64,000 nt of DNA from Streptomyces gardneri (GCF_006539185.1 NZ_BJMN01000014.1:1-64000); one strand, 5' to 3'; positions 16,480 to 29,211 are shown, counted from the first letter of the stretch. The notes: generated from the letters alone by a model not told the origin. A program made the numbers and translations.

Positions 16480-17126
16480 TGGCACGGCGATACGACTGCA
16501 ACGAGGCCACCGATCGTGTGACCGGTCTGCGCGAGGCCGCGTCCGCCGTCCGTCGGGGCGAGCTGGTCGTGCTGCCCACCGACACCGTGTACGGGATCGG
16601 GGCGGACGCCTTCAGCAGCGAGGCCGTCGCGGACCTGCTGGCCGCCAAGGGCCGGGGCCGCAACATGCCCACGCCCGTGCTCATCGGCTCCCCGAACACC
16701 CTCCACGGCCTGGTCACGGACTTCTCCGAGCACGCCTGGGAGCTCGTCGACGCCTTCTGGCCCGGCGCGCTGACCCTCGTCGCCAAGCACCAGCCCTCCC
16801 TCCAGTGGGACCTGGGCGACAGCCGGGGCACCGTCGCCATCCGCATGCCGCTGCACCCGGTCGCGATCGAGCTGCTCACCGAGGTCGGCCCGATGGCCGT
16901 CTCCTCGGCCAACCTCACCGGCCACCCGTCGCCGGAGGACTGCGACGCGGCCCAGCAGATGCTCGGCGACTCCGTCTCCGTCTACCTCGACGGCGGCCCG
17001 ACGCCGGGCATCGTCCCGTCCTCCATCGTCGACGTCACGGGCAAGGTGCCGGTGCTGCTGCGCGAGGGCGCGCTGTCCCCGGAGGAGCTCCGGAAGGTCG
17101 TACCCGACCTCGAGGTGGCCAGTTGA
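16479..17126 (+). CDS. L-threonylcarbamoyladenylate synthase (Sua5/YrdC/TsaC family)
   Basis: Makes threonylcarbamoyl-AMP from threonine, bicarbonate and ATP for the t6A37 modification of ANN-reading tRNAs. The 215-residue protein has the YrdC signatures VVLPTDTVYGIGADAF, KGRGRNMPTPVLI, FWPGALTLV, TVAIRMP and SSANLTGHPSP. The C-terminal Sua5 extension is absent. The start is coupled to the upstream micro-ORF, and the stop overlaps the TTG of the next gene (TTGA), implying a prmC-to-phosphatase-like operon. Confidence 0.95.
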   Translation: MARRYDCNEATDRVTGLREAASAVRRGELVVLPTDTVYGIGADAFSSEAVADLLAAKGRGRNMPTPVLIGSPNTLHGLVTDFSEHAWELVDAFWPGALTLVAKHQPSLQWDLGDSRGTVAIRMPLHPVAIELLTEVGPMAVSSANLTGHPSPEDCDAAQQMLGDSVSVYLDGGPTPGIVPSSIVDVTGKVPVLLREGALSPEELRKVVPDLEVAS

Positions 17127-17770
17127 CCGCCCCTGAGGGGCGTGGCATAGCGGGGTTCGACGACAGCAGCACCTTCCGCATCCTCCACGTCAGCACCGGC
17201 AACGTCTGCCGCTCGCCGATCACCGAGCGGCTGACCCGCCATGCCCTGTGCGACCGCCTGGGCGATCCGCTCGGCGGCGGCCTGATCGTGGAGAGCGCCG
17301 GTACCTGGGGCCACGAGGGCGCCCCCATGGAGACCAACGCAGAGCTGGTCCTAGCGGACTTCGGCGCGGACTACAGCGGCTTCGTGGGCCGCGAGCTCCT
17401 CGACGAGCACGTCATCCGCGCGGACCTCGTCCTCACGGCAACCCGCGACCACCGGGCACAGGTCATCTCGATGGGCCACTCGGCGGGCCTGCGCACCTTC
17501 ACCCTGAAGGAGTTCACCCGCCTGGTCCGCGCGATCGACCCCGCCACGCTCCCCGACGCGCGCGACGAAGGCATGGTCGAACGCGCCCGAGCCCTGGTCC
17601 GCGCTGCCGCGGCTCTACGCGGGTGGCTCCTCGCCCCCTCGGTGGACGCGGACGAGGTCAACGACCCGTACGGCGCCCCGATCACCTTCTTCCGCTCGAT
17701 CGGCGATGAGATCAACCAGGCGCTGGACCCGGTGGTGACGGCCCTGACGGGCGTGGCGGCGCGCGACTGA
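17123..17770 (+). CDS. Low-molecular-weight protein-tyrosine-phosphatase-like protein lacking the catalytic Cys
   Basis: LMW-PTP/arsenate-reductase fold, 215 residues. The active-site loop should read C-x4-C-R-S, but here it is HVSTGNVCRSP: the nucleophile position is Ser (S24), while the second Cys (C29), R30 and Ser remain. The general-acid Asp-Pro may be in VNDPYGAP near the C terminus. As drawn it should be inactive or use other chemistry, perhaps as a phosphotyrosine or anion binder. The TTG start overlaps the upstream TGA by 3 nt. I believe Streptomyces relatives share this Ser, but I cannot confirm it here. Confidence 0.85.
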   Translation: MTAPEGRGIAGFDDSSTFRILHVSTGNVCRSPITERLTRHALCDRLGDPLGGGLIVESAGTWGHEGAPMETNAELVLADFGADYSGFVGRELLDEHVIRADLVLTATRDHRAQVISMGHSAGLRTFTLKEFTRLVRAIDPATLPDARDEGMVERARALVRAAAALRGWLLAPSVDADEVNDPYGAPITFFRSIGDEINQALDPVVTALTGVAARD

Positions 17771-17825
17771 CCGGTTGTCGTGCCGTGTCGTGGATTCTGA
17801 GCGCGCGCGTCGGGGGGTGCGTGCC

Positions 17826-17831
17826 TACATT
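17826..17831 (+). promoter_or_regulatory. -10 element TACATT for leaderless glyA
   Basis: TACATT lies 6 nt before ATG 17838, and no ribosome binding site intervenes. Confidence 0.55.
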
Positions 17832-17837
17832 GGTGGC

Positions 17838-19085
17838 ATGCCGGTCACCGCGCCCCCCGATGAGGATCTCGACGTCCTGCGCCGGCAGGACCCGGAGATC
17901 GCCGACGTGCTGCTCGGCGAGGTGCGGCGGCAGAGCGACAGTCTGCAGCTGATCGCGGCCGAGAACTTCGCCTCGCCCGCCGTGCTCGCCGCCCTCGGTT
18001 CCCCGCTCGCCAACAAGTACGCCGAGGGCTACCCCGGCGCCCGGCACCACGGCGGCTGCGAGTACGCCGACGCCGCCGAGCGGATCGCCGTGGAACGGGC
18101 CACCGCGCTCTTCGGAGCCGACCATGCGAACGTCCAGGCGCACTCCGGCTCCTCGGCCGTCCTGGCGGCCTACGCGGCCCTTCTGAGGCCCGGGGACACC
18201 GTCCTCGCCATGGGCCTGGAGCACGGCGGGCACCTCACGCACGGCTCACCCGCCAACTTCTCCGGCCGCTGGTTCGACTTCGTCCCGTACGGAGTCGACG
18301 CCGAGACCGGCCTCGTCGACTACGAGCAGGTCGCCGCCCTCGCCCGGCACCACCGTCCCAAGGCGATCGTCTGCGGTTCGATCTCCTACCCGCGCCATCT
18401 CGACTACCGGATCTTCCGGGAGATCGCCGACGAGGTCGGGGCGTATCTGATCGCCGACGCGGCCCACCCGATCGGCCTGGTCGCCGGGGGAGCGGCCCCC
18501 AGTCCCGTCCCGTACGCCGACGTCGTCTGCGCGACCACCCACAAGGTCCTGCGCGGACCGCGCGGCGGGATGGTCCTGTGCGGTGCCGAGCTCGCGGGCC
18601 GGATCGACCGGGCGGTGTTCCCGTTCACCCAGGGCGGCGCCCAGATGCACACGATCGCGGCCAAGGCGGTGGCGTTCGGCGAGGCGTCCACTCCGGCGTA
18701 CGCCACGTACGCCCATCAGGTGGTGGAACACGCACGGGTGCTCGCCGCCGCGCTCGCCGCCGAGGGCTTCGCCCTCACCACCGGCGGCACCGACACCCAC
18801 CTCATCACCGCGGACCCCGCGCCTCTCGGCGTCGACGGCCGGACCGCCCGGGCCCGGCTGGCCGCCGCCGGCATGGTGCTCGACACCTGCGCCCTGCCGT
18901 ACGGGGAGGGGCGTGGCATCCGGCTCGGTACGGCCGCCGTCACGACCCAGGGCATGGGCGCCCCGGAGATGGCGAGAATTGCCGCACTGTTCACCGCCGC
19001 GTTGCGTGATGATCCCGCCGAGACCGCCCGCGTCAGGGCGGAAGTACGTGCTCTGACCGGCCGATTTCCCCCGTTTGGACGCTGA
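17838..19085 (+). CDS. glyA: Serine hydroxymethyltransferase
   Basis: PLP enzyme interconverting serine and glycine with transfer of a one-carbon unit to tetrahydrofolate. The 415-residue protein has LIAAENFASPAVLAA, NKYAEGYPGARHHGG, the PLP lysine K236 in CATTHKVLRGPRGG, and the folate and C-terminal domains. ATG 17838 sits 6 nt after a TACATT -10 element, so the message is probably leaderless; an upstream in-frame ATG at 17775 is rejected. The Streptomyces genomes I recall carry two glyA copies; this is the one next to the wecA-like gene. Confidence 0.93.
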   Translation: MPVTAPPDEDLDVLRRQDPEIADVLLGEVRRQSDSLQLIAAENFASPAVLAALGSPLANKYAEGYPGARHHGGCEYADAAERIAVERATALFGADHANVQAHSGSSAVLAAYAALLRPGDTVLAMGLEHGGHLTHGSPANFSGRWFDFVPYGVDAETGLVDYEQVAALARHHRPKAIVCGSISYPRHLDYRIFREIADEVGAYLIADAAHPIGLVAGGAAPSPVPYADVVCATTHKVLRGPRGGMVLCGAELAGRIDRAVFPFTQGGAQMHTIAAKAVAFGEASTPAYATYAHQVVEHARVLAAALAAEGFALTTGGTDTHLITADPAPLGVDGRTARARLAAAGMVLDTCALPYGEGRGIRLGTAAVTTQGMGAPEMARIAALFTAALRDDPAETARVRAEVRALTGRFPPFGR

Positions 19086-19192
19086 GGAAGACCCGAGCGC
19101 AACCGTTCGGGCGGCCCGCGTGTCTCCAAGCACATGGACGGCACGGCTAGGGTGTGGGGCTGAGATGGCCAGCGATTCCTGTGGGGCAGCCC

Positions 19193-20503
19193 GTGCGTGA
19201 TTACCTGCTGACGCTCTGTGTCACGGCCGCGGTGACTTACCTCCTCACCGGTCCGGTGCGGAAGTTCGCCATCGCGACCGGGGCGATGCCGGAGATCCGC
19301 GCCCGCGACGTACACCGAGAACCGACTCCGCGGCTCGGTGGCATCGCCATGTTCTTCGGGCTGTGCGCGGGCTTGCTCGTCGCCGACCACCTGCAGAACC
19401 TCAGCAGCGTCTTCGAGCTGTCCAACGAGCCGCGCGCCCTGCTGTCCGGCGCCGCGCTGATCTGGCTGATCGGCGTCCTCGACGACAAGTTCGAGCTGGA
19501 CGCGCTCATCAAGCTGGGCGCGCAGATGATCTCGGCGGGCGTGATGGTCGCGCAGGGTCTGACGATCCTGTGGCTGCCGATCCCCGGCGTCGGCGTGGTC
19601 CTCCTGACCCCGGCGCAGGGCACGCTCCTGACCGTCGCCCTGGTGGTCCTCACCATCAACGCCGTCAACTTCGTCGACGGTCTCGACGGCCTCGCCGCCG
19701 GCATGGTCTGCATCGCCGCCGCGGCCTTCTTCCTGTACGCCTACCGGCTCTGGTACGGCTACACGATCGAGGCCGCCGCCCCCGCGACGCTCTTCACCGC
19801 CATCCTCATGGGCATGTGCCTGGGCTTCCTGCCCCACAACATGCATCCGGCGCGGATCTTCATGGGCGACTCGGGCTCGATGCTGATCGGCCTGATCCTG
19901 GCCGCCTCGGCCATCTCGATCACCGGCCAGGTCGACCCGGACGCGCTGAAGATCTTCGAGGGCTCGACCCGCGAGGCCACCCACGCCGCCCTGCCCGTCT
20001 TCATCCCGCTGGTGCTGCCGCTCACGATCATCGCGATCCCGATGGCGGACCTGGTCCTCGCGATCGTGCGCCGTACGTGGAAGGGCCAGTCGCCGTTCGC
20101 GGCCGACCGCGGGCACCTGCACCACCGGCTCCTGGAGATCGGGCACTCGCACAGCCGCGCGGTGCTGATCATGTACTTCTGGTCGGCGCTGATCGCCTTC
20201 GGAACGCTCGCGTACTCGGTCCACTCGGCCTCGATGTGGATCGTCCTCGGCATCACCGTGCTGAGCGCGATCGGTCTCGTCCTGCTCCTGCTGCCGCGCT
20301 TCACGCCGCGCGCACCCCGCTGGGCCCAGGCCGTCGTCCCGCCGCGCTACCGCCGCCGCAAGCCGGCCCCCGTGCCGGAGGGACTGGGCGGCCCGGACCT
20401 GACGGAAGAGCGGGTGCCGGTGCCCGCGGGGCTCCACGGGGCCACCGCCATCGGCAACCGGGAGCGCTTCACCGATCGGCGGAAGGCCGGAACGCCGAGT
20501 TGA
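19193..20503 (+). CDS. Undecaprenyl-phosphate GlcNAc-1-phosphate transferase family (WecA/MraY-type)
   Basis: Integral membrane enzyme that loads a sugar-1-phosphate from UDP-sugar onto undecaprenyl phosphate, starting cell-wall glycopolymer synthesis. The 436-residue protein has about 11 hydrophobic segments. Seen: PTPRLGGIA, the paired Asp motif GVLDDKFEL, TINAVNFVDGLDGLAAG, the Mg-site motif ARIFMGDSGSMLIG, and the HIH-like motif DRGHLHHRL. The tail is basic and Pro-rich. GTG 19193 is chosen because homologues begin near RDYLLTLCVTAAVTYLL. It may feed the LCP ligase pathway (inference). Confidence 0.9.
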   Translation: MRDYLLTLCVTAAVTYLLTGPVRKFAIATGAMPEIRARDVHREPTPRLGGIAMFFGLCAGLLVADHLQNLSSVFELSNEPRALLSGAALIWLIGVLDDKFELDALIKLGAQMISAGVMVAQGLTILWLPIPGVGVVLLTPAQGTLLTVALVVLTINAVNFVDGLDGLAAGMVCIAAAAFFLYAYRLWYGYTIEAAAPATLFTAILMGMCLGFLPHNMHPARIFMGDSGSMLIGLILAASAISITGQVDPDALKIFEGSTREATHAALPVFIPLVLPLTIIAIPMADLVLAIVRRTWKGQSPFAADRGHLHHRLLEIGHSHSRAVLIMYFWSALIAFGTLAYSVHSASMWIVLGITVLSAIGLVLLLLPRFTPRAPRWAQAVVPPRYRRRKPAPVPEGLGGPDLTEERVPVPAGLHGATAIGNRERFTDRRKAGTPS

Positions 20504-20765
20504 CGAAAGCCGCTTCGGCGGCCAATAGCAGACAACTCGCCCTCGTGTCGTGCACACACGCGCGGACTAACTCTCATGTGTGACAGTTGGCACACCTTAC
20601 GGGTAAAGAACTACTCAAATAGTTTGTGATACCGTTCACGAGACCCGGCGACAGTGCCGAAAGACCGTAGTGCGACGGTCTGTTGGCCCCGAGACCCACC
20701 TCGGACCGGGCTTACGCTCGTCCATGACGACACCATCGCCCCCTCCAGCAAGCGGAGACACCGCC
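20504..20765. other. 262-bp spacer upstream of atpI
   Basis: Contains an AGACCGT / ACGGTCT inverted repeat (20662-20668, 20675-20681) and a TACGCT -10 element at 20713-20718. No gene is seen. Confidence 0.6.
20713..20718 (+). promoter_or_regulatory. -10 element TACGCT before atpI
   Basis: It lies 5 nt upstream of an in-frame ATG at 20724. Transcription would start at or near that codon, 42 nt before the annotated ATG. Confidence 0.45.
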
Positions 20766-21179
20766 ATGCCGTCCAACGACGCACGCATCCTTCTGCACAC
20801 CGTCATCCCCACCGCTGCCGTCGGCGCGATCGCCACGGTCATCAGCGCTGTGGTCGCCGGTGGCAAGGGCGCGATCGGCGCCGTCGTCGGCACCCTGGTC
20901 GTGATCCTCTTCATGGGCATCGGGCAATTGGTTCTGCAGCGGACGGCGAAGTCACTTCCGCACCTCTTCCAGGCCATGGGGCTGATGCTCTACACGGCCC
21001 AGTTGTTGGTGCTCTTCATCTTTCTCGCCTTGCTCAAGAACACCACGTTGTTCGACTTCAAGGCCTTCGCCTTCACGCTGCTCGCGACGACCGTGGTGTG
21101 GGTCGCCGCGCAGGCCCGTGCCTACATGAAGGCCAAGATCACGTACATCGACCCCGGAAACACGGGGTCGAAGTCGTGA
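20766..21179 (+). CDS. atpI: ATP synthase protein I (AtpI-like)
   Basis: Small membrane protein encoded first in the F1Fo operon; in other bacteria it helps c-ring assembly or Mg uptake. It has 137 residues with four hydrophobic segments (VIPTAAVGAIATVISAVVAG; AVVGTLVVILFMGIGQLVL; MLYTAQLLVLFIFLALL; FAFTLLATTVVWVAAQA). ATG 20766 is chosen for the GGAGA about 7 nt upstream. ATG 20724 (adding MTTPSPPPASG...) is a real alternative because a -10 element suggests the mRNA begins there. Confidence 0.85.
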   Translation: MPSNDARILLHTVIPTAAVGAIATVISAVVAGGKGAIGAVVGTLVVILFMGIGQLVLQRTAKSLPHLFQAMGLMLYTAQLLVLFIFLALLKNTTLFDFKAFAFTLLATTVVWVAAQARAYMKAKITYIDPGNTGSKS

Positions 21180-21401
21180 AGGGTAGGGCCGGGATAAAGC
21201 CACGTTCGGCTTCCTGCTATCGTCCGGTGCCAACTGCGGCACTGCGGGCGCGGGCATCCGAGACGCCTGTCCCAGCGCGAGGCTCGATGCCGAACCGCCG
21301 CCCCCTTATCCGTAAGACCAGTCCAGTGCCGACCCGCGGCTGCGTGCCGCGCCGACACAACGAGGTTGCCGTACCTATGCGCCACGCTGAAGGAGCCCGC
21401 G

Positions 21402-22569
<1,168 letters not shown>

Positions 22570-22609
22570 GCCGGACCGACTGCCCGATTCTTTTACGGAA
22601 GGCACTGAT

Positions 22610-23155
22610 GTGAACGCGCTTCTTCTTGCGCAGGCGGAGGAGCCCCAGCCTCCTCTGATCCCGCATCTTGACGAGCTCGTCATCGGCCTGATCGCCTTCG
22701 TCATCGTCTTCGGCTTCCTCGCCAAGAAGCTCCTCCCGAACATCAACAAGGTTCTGGACGAGCGTCGCGAGGCCATCGAGGGCGGCATCGAGAAGGCCGA
22801 GTCGGCCCAGATCGAGGCCCAGAGCGTGCTGGAGCAGTACAAGGCCCAGCTCGCCGAGGCCCGCCACGAGGCCGCGCGTCTTCGCCAGGAGGCGACGGAG
22901 CAGGGCACCGCGATCATCCAGGAGATGAAGGCGGAAGGCCAGCGCCAGCGCGAGGAGATCATCGCGGCCGGCCACTCGCAGATCGAGGCCGACCGCAAGG
23001 CCGCGTCCGCGTCGCTGCGTCAGGACGTGGGCAAGCTCGCCACCGACCTGGCCGGCAAGCTGGTCGGCGAGTCCCTCGAGGACACCGCCCGCCAGAGCCG
23101 GACGATCGACCGCTTCCTCGATGAGCTCGAGGAGAAGGCAGAGGCCGTCCGATGA
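22610..23155 (+). CDS. atpF: F1Fo ATP synthase subunit b
   Basis: Peripheral-stalk subunit, 181 residues: one N-terminal membrane helix (LDELVIGLIAFVIVFGFLA), then a long charged coiled coil to the C terminus, where it meets the delta subunit. GTG 22610 follows GGAAGG with 7 nt spacing. Its stop overlaps the atpH ATG by 4 nt. Confidence 0.96.
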   Translation: MNALLLAQAEEPQPPLIPHLDELVIGLIAFVIVFGFLAKKLLPNINKVLDERREAIEGGIEKAESAQIEAQSVLEQYKAQLAEARHEAARLRQEATEQGTAIIQEMKAEGQRQREEIIAAGHSQIEADRKAASASLRQDVGKLATDLAGKLVGESLEDTARQSRTIDRFLDELEEKAEAVR

Positions 23156-23967
23156 ACGGAGCGAGCCGCGAGGCACTGTCCGCCGCCCGCGAGTCCCTCG
23201 ACGCGCTGACCGACAACACCCCGGTCGACGCGACGAAGCTCTCGGACGAGCTGACCGCCGTGACCGCGCTCCTCGACCGCGAGGTGTCGCTGCGCCGGGT
23301 CCTGACCGACCCCGCTCAGTCGGGTGAGGCCAAGGCCGAGCTCGCGCAGCGACTCCTGAGCGGTCAGGTGGGCGGCGAGACCGTCGACCTGGTCTCGGGC
23401 ATGGTGCGCAACCGCTGGTCGCGTTCGCGCGACCTCGTCGACGCGGCGGAGGAGCTGGCGAACATCGCCGACCTCACCGCGGCGCAGAAGGCGGGCGCGC
23501 TCGATGGCGTCGAGGACGAGCTGTTCCGGTTCGGCCGGATCGTGTCCTCCAGCCCCGAGCTCCGCTCGGCGCTGACGGACAAGGCCGCCACGGCCACCGC
23601 CAAGGGCGCGCTGCTTCGCAGCCTGCTCGGCGGCAAGGCCCACGCGACCACCGAGCGTCTGGTCGTCCGTCTGGTGACCCAGCCCCGGGGACGTAGCCTG
23701 GAAGCGGGACTCGAGTCCCTGTCCAAGCTCGCCGCGGCGCGCCGGAACCGGATGGTCGCCGTCGTCACCTCGGCGGTGCCGATGTCCGACCAGCAGAAGC
23801 AGCGCCTCGGTGCCGTACTGGCCAAGCTGTACGGCCGGGAGATGCACCTGAACCTGGACGTGGACCCGGCGGTCCTCGGCGGGATCACGGTGCAGGTCGG
23901 CGACGAGGTCATCAACGGGTCCATCGCGGAGCGCCTCGGCGAGGCGACCCGGCGACTGGCCGGCTGA
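23152..23967 (+). CDS. atpH: F1Fo ATP synthase subunit delta
   Basis: Peripheral-stalk subunit linking b to the F1 head. At 271 residues it is longer than the E. coli form (177), as is usual in Streptomyces, through an N-terminal extension. The C-terminal core carries [31 protein letters not shown] overlaps the atpF stop (ATGA). Confidence 0.95.
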   Translation: MNGASREALSAARESLDALTDNTPVDATKLSDELTAVTALLDREVSLRRVLTDPAQSGEAKAELAQRLLSGQVGGETVDLVSGMVRNRWSRSRDLVDAAEELANIADLTAAQKAGALDGVEDELFRFGRIVSSSPELRSALTDKAATATAKGALLRSLLGGKAHATTERLVVRLVTQPRGRSLEAGLESLSKLAAARRNRMVAVVTSAVPMSDQQKQRLGAVLAKLYGREMHLNLDVDPAVLGGITVQVGDEVINGSIAERLGEATRRLAG

Positions 23968-24046
23968 CGGCTGCAGCCACCAAAGCAACAAGCATCACAG
24001 CAACACCAGCGGCCCGGTTGGGCCGTGCAGAGATTGCAGAAGATTC

Positions 24047-24064
24047 CTGGGGGTCGGCCCCCAG
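24047..24064 (+). promoter_or_regulatory. Hairpin in the atpH-atpA spacer
   Basis: CTGGGGG / CCCCCAG stem with a TCGG loop, 47 bp before the atpA start. It may modulate read-through or protect mRNA ends. Confidence 0.5.
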
Positions 24065-24110
24065 ACCCCTTAAGAAACTTCGGGCCCAACAAGGAGAGCA
24101 GGGAACCCAG

Positions 24111-25709
24111 ATGGCGGAGCTCACGATCCGGCCGGAGGAGATCCGGGACGCACTGGAGAACTTTGTCCAGTCGTACCAGCCGGACGCGGCCTCGCGCGAG
24201 GAGGTCGGCACGGTCAGCCTGGCCGGCGACGGCATCGCGAAGGTCGAGGGTCTTCCCTCGGCCATGGCGAACGAGCTGCTGAAGTTCGAGGACGGCACCC
24301 TCGGCCTCGCGCTGAACCTCGAAGAGCGCGAGATCGGTGCGATCGTCCTCGGCGAGTTCAGCGGCATCGAGGAGGGACAGTCGGTGCAGCGCACCGGCGA
24401 GGTCCTCTCGGTCGGTGTCGGTGAGGGCTACCTCGGCCGCGTTGTCGACCCGCTCGGCAACCCGATCGACGGTCTCGGCGAGATCGCGACCGAGGGCCGC
24501 CGCGCCCTCGAGCTGCAGGCCCCGGGCGTTATGGCCCGTAAGTCGGTGCACGAGCCGATGGAGACCGGCTACAAGGCCGTCGACGCCATGACGCCGGTCG
24601 GCCGTGGTCAGCGTCAGCTGATCATCGGTGACCGTCAGACCGGCAAGACCGCGCTGTGTGTCGACACGATCATCAACCAGCGCGACAACTGGCGCTCGGG
24701 CGACGTGAACAAGCAGGTTCGCTGCATCTACGTCGCCGTCGGCCAGAAGGGCTCGACCATCGCGTCCGTTCGCGGCGCCCTGGAAGAGGCCGGCGCGCTC
24801 GAGTACACGACGATCGTCGCCGCCCCGGCGTCCGACCCGGCCGGCTTCAAGTACCTGGCGCCGTACACCGGTTCCGCCATCGGTCAGCACTGGATGTACC
24901 AGGGCAAGCACGTCCTGATCGTCTTCGATGACCTGTCGAAGCAGGCCGACGCCTACCGCGCCGTGTCGCTGCTGCTGCGCCGCCCGCCGGGCCGTGAGGC
25001 CTACCCGGGTGACGTCTTCTACCTGCACTCGCGTCTGCTCGAGCGCTGCGCGAAGCTCTCGGACGAGCTCGGTGCCGGTTCGATGACCGGTCTGCCGATC
25101 GTCGAGACCAAGGCGAACGACGTGTCGGCGTTCATCCCGACCAACGTCATCTCCATCACCGACGGCCAGTGCTTCCTGGAGTCCGACCTGTTCAACGCCG
25201 GCCAGCGCCCGGCCCTGAACGTCGGTATCTCGGTCTCCCGTGTCGGTGGCTCCGCCCAGCACAAGGCGATGAAGCAGATCTCCGGCCGCCTTCGCGTGGA
25301 CCTGGCCCAGTTCCGTGAGCTGGAGGCGTTCGCCGCCTTCGGTTCGGACCTGGACGCCGCCTCCAAGGCGCAGCTGGAGCGTGGACAGCGCATGGTCGAG
25401 CTGCTCAAGCAGGCTCAGTACCAGCCGATGCCCACCGAGAACCAGGTCGTCTCCGTCTGGGCCGGCACCACCGGCAAGATGGACGACGTCCCGGTCGTCG
25501 ACATCCGTCGCTTCGAGGCCGAGCTCCTGGCGTACCTCCGCCAGAACCACTCGGGTCTCATGACCTCCATCCGTGAGGGCGGCAAGATGTCCGACGACAC
25601 CCTGCAGTCCGTCGGTGACGCCATCGCGGAGTTCAAGAAGCAGTTCGAGACCTCTGACGGCAAGCTGCTGGGCGAGGACGCTCCTGCCGCCGTCAACGTC
25701 TCGAAGTGA
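24111..25709 (+). CDS. atpA: F1Fo ATP synthase subunit alpha
   Basis: Regulatory nucleotide-binding subunit of F1, 532 residues: N-terminal beta barrel, P-loop GDRQTGKTA (K179), and the signature [20 protein letters not shown] 24111 is preceded by AGGGAA and, further off, AAGGAG. The 143-bp spacer from atpH carries a hairpin. Confidence 0.97.
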   Translation: MAELTIRPEEIRDALENFVQSYQPDAASREEVGTVSLAGDGIAKVEGLPSAMANELLKFEDGTLGLALNLEEREIGAIVLGEFSGIEEGQSVQRTGEVLSVGVGEGYLGRVVDPLGNPIDGLGEIATEGRRALELQAPGVMARKSVHEPMETGYKAVDAMTPVGRGQRQLIIGDRQTGKTALCVDTIINQRDNWRSGDVNKQVRCIYVAVGQKGSTIASVRGALEEAGALEYTTIVAAPASDPAGFKYLAPYTGSAIGQHWMYQGKHVLIVFDDLSKQADAYRAVSLLLRRPPGREAYPGDVFYLHSRLLERCAKLSDELGAGSMTGLPIVETKANDVSAFIPTNVISITDGQCFLESDLFNAGQRPALNVGISVSRVGGSAQHKAMKQISGRLRVDLAQFRELEAFAAFGSDLDAASKAQLERGQRMVELLKQAQYQPMPTENQVVSVWAGTTGKMDDVPVVDIRRFEAELLAYLRQNHSGLMTSIREGGKMSDDTLQSVGDAIAEFKKQFETSDGKLLGEDAPAAVNVSK

Positions 25710-25729
25710 CGACGGAAGGGACCTGACTC

Positions 25730-28089
<2,360 letters not shown>

Positions 28090-28101
28090 GCCCCGTGCTC
28101 C

Positions 28102-28134
28102 TGAGGGGGGCGGGATCCTGTCCCGCCCCCCTCA
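28102..28134 (+). terminator. Perfect hairpin between atpD and atpC
   Basis: TGAGGGGGGCGGGA / TCCCGCCCCCCTCA, 14 bp with a 5-nt loop, inside the operon. It may terminate part of the transcripts before atpC. Confidence 0.75.
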
Positions 28135-28144
28135 CCACGCCCAT

Positions 28145-28150
28145 TAGAAT
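28145..28150 (+). promoter_or_regulatory. Candidate -10 element of atpC
   Basis: TAGAAT right after the atpD hairpin, 50 bp before atpC. No clear -35 is seen. Confidence 0.35.
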
Positions 28151-28200
28151 TGACCCCAACACCCGGCACGACCGCCGGGTGGTGACCCGAGGAGCCACCC

Positions 28201-28575
28201 TTGGCTGCTGAGCTGCACGTCGAGCTGGTCGCCGCGGACCGGAGTGTCTGGTCCGGCGAGGCCACCTTGGTCATCGCGCGTACCACCTCCGGCGACATCG
28301 GCGTCATGCCCGGCCACCAGCCGCTGCTCGGTGTGCTGGAGTCGGGCCCGGTGACCATCCGTACGAGCGAGGGCGCGACTGTCGTCGCCGCCGTCCACGG
28401 CGGATTCATCTCCTTCGCCGACGACAAGCTGTCTCTGCTCGCGGAGATCTGCGAGCTGGCGGACGAGATCGACGCCCAGCGCGCCGAGCGCGCGCTGGAG
28501 CGTGCGAAGTCGGACTCCGACGCCGCCGCCGAGCGGCGCGCCGATGTCCGGCTGCGCGCGGTAGCGGTCCGCTGA
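28201..28575 (+). CDS. atpC: F1Fo ATP synthase subunit epsilon
   Basis: Rotor subunit coupling gamma to the c-ring and modulating ATPase activity. It has 124 residues: N-terminal beta sandwich (LHVELVAADRSVWSGEA, GDIGVMPGHQPLLGVL) and a short C-terminal helical part (RAERALERAKSDSDAAAERRA). The TTG start follows GAGGAG with 6 nt spacing. It is set apart from atpD by a terminator-like hairpin and a -10-like element. Confidence 0.96.
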   Translation: MAAELHVELVAADRSVWSGEATLVIARTTSGDIGVMPGHQPLLGVLESGPVTIRTSEGATVVAAVHGGFISFADDKLSLLAEICELADEIDAQRAERALERAKSDSDAAAERRADVRLRAVAVR

Positions 28576-28598
28576 CGGTCCGCGCCGAGTAGAAGTGC

Positions 28599-28647
28599 CC
28601 TCAGCCGCGGCACGGCTGGAATTATCCAGACCGTGCCGCGGCTGAGG
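28599..28647 (+). terminator. Terminator of the atp operon
   Basis: Perfect 17-bp arms (CCTCAGCCGCGGCACGG and its complement) extended by CTGGA / TCCAG around an ATTA loop with one bulged A, giving a 22-bp stem. Confidence 0.9.
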
Positions 28648-28714
28648 CGATGCAGATGCAGGTGTATTTCGGTTCGGTCGGCTCTGCCGGCTACGGGACG
28701 CAGCGAGGAGGTCG

Positions 28715-29167
28715 GTGAAGATGTTCCTCGCTCTGCTCGTGTGCGGCCTGGTCGTCGCACTGGTGGTGATCGGGCTCTTCGTCTTCGGCTTGCGCAGGAG
28801 GCTGATCCAGCGTGCCGGCGGCACCTTCGACTGTTCCCTGCACTGGAATGTCCCGGCGGAGCCGGATCCGAGCGGGAAGGGCTGGGTGTACGGCGTCGCC
28901 CGCTACAGCGGTGACGAGATCGCCTGGTTCCGTGTCTTCTCGTACGCGCCCCGCCCGCGCCGTGTCCTGGAGCGTTCGTCCATCGTGGCCCTGGAGCGCC
29001 GGATGCCCGAGGGCGAGGAGGAGCTCGCGCTCCTCTCCGACATGGTCATCCAGCCCTGTATGTACGAGGGCGTCCGTCTGGAGCTCGCGATGAGCGAGGA
29101 CGCCCGGACCGGTTTCATGGCCTGGCTGGAGGCGGCGCCTCCCGGGCAGCGGGTCAACGTCGCGTAG
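28715..29167 (+). CDS. DUF2550 domain-containing membrane protein
   Basis: 150 residues: one N-terminal membrane helix (MFLALLVCGLVVALVVIGLFVFGL) followed by Arg-rich residues and a cytoplasmic domain (GGTFDCSLHW, GWVYGVARYSGDEIAWFRVFSY). Function is unknown; the family sits beside atpC in many actinobacteria. GTG 28715 and ATG 28721 are both possible with GAGGAG at 28705-28710. A bidirectional terminator follows. Confidence 0.88.
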   Translation: MKMFLALLVCGLVVALVVIGLFVFGLRRRLIQRAGGTFDCSLHWNVPAEPDPSGKGWVYGVARYSGDEIAWFRVFSYAPRPRRVLERSSIVALERRMPEGEEELALLSDMVIQPCMYEGVRLELAMSEDARTGFMAWLEAAPPGQRVNVA

Positions 29168-29174
29168 GTGTGAG

Positions 29175-29211
29175 GAAGCGGGGGTCGGCGTGCTGCGCCG
29201 GCCCCCGCTTC
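29175..29211. terminator. Bidirectional terminator between DUF2550 gene and chiC
   Basis: GAAGCGGGGGTCGGCG pairs with CGCCGGCCCCCGCTTC (one T-G pair) around TGCTG, between two convergent genes. Confidence 0.85.

Noticed and set aside
24018..24110. N-terminal extension of AtpA
   Set aside because: It would span the spacer hairpin, and known alpha subunits start near [10 protein letters not shown].
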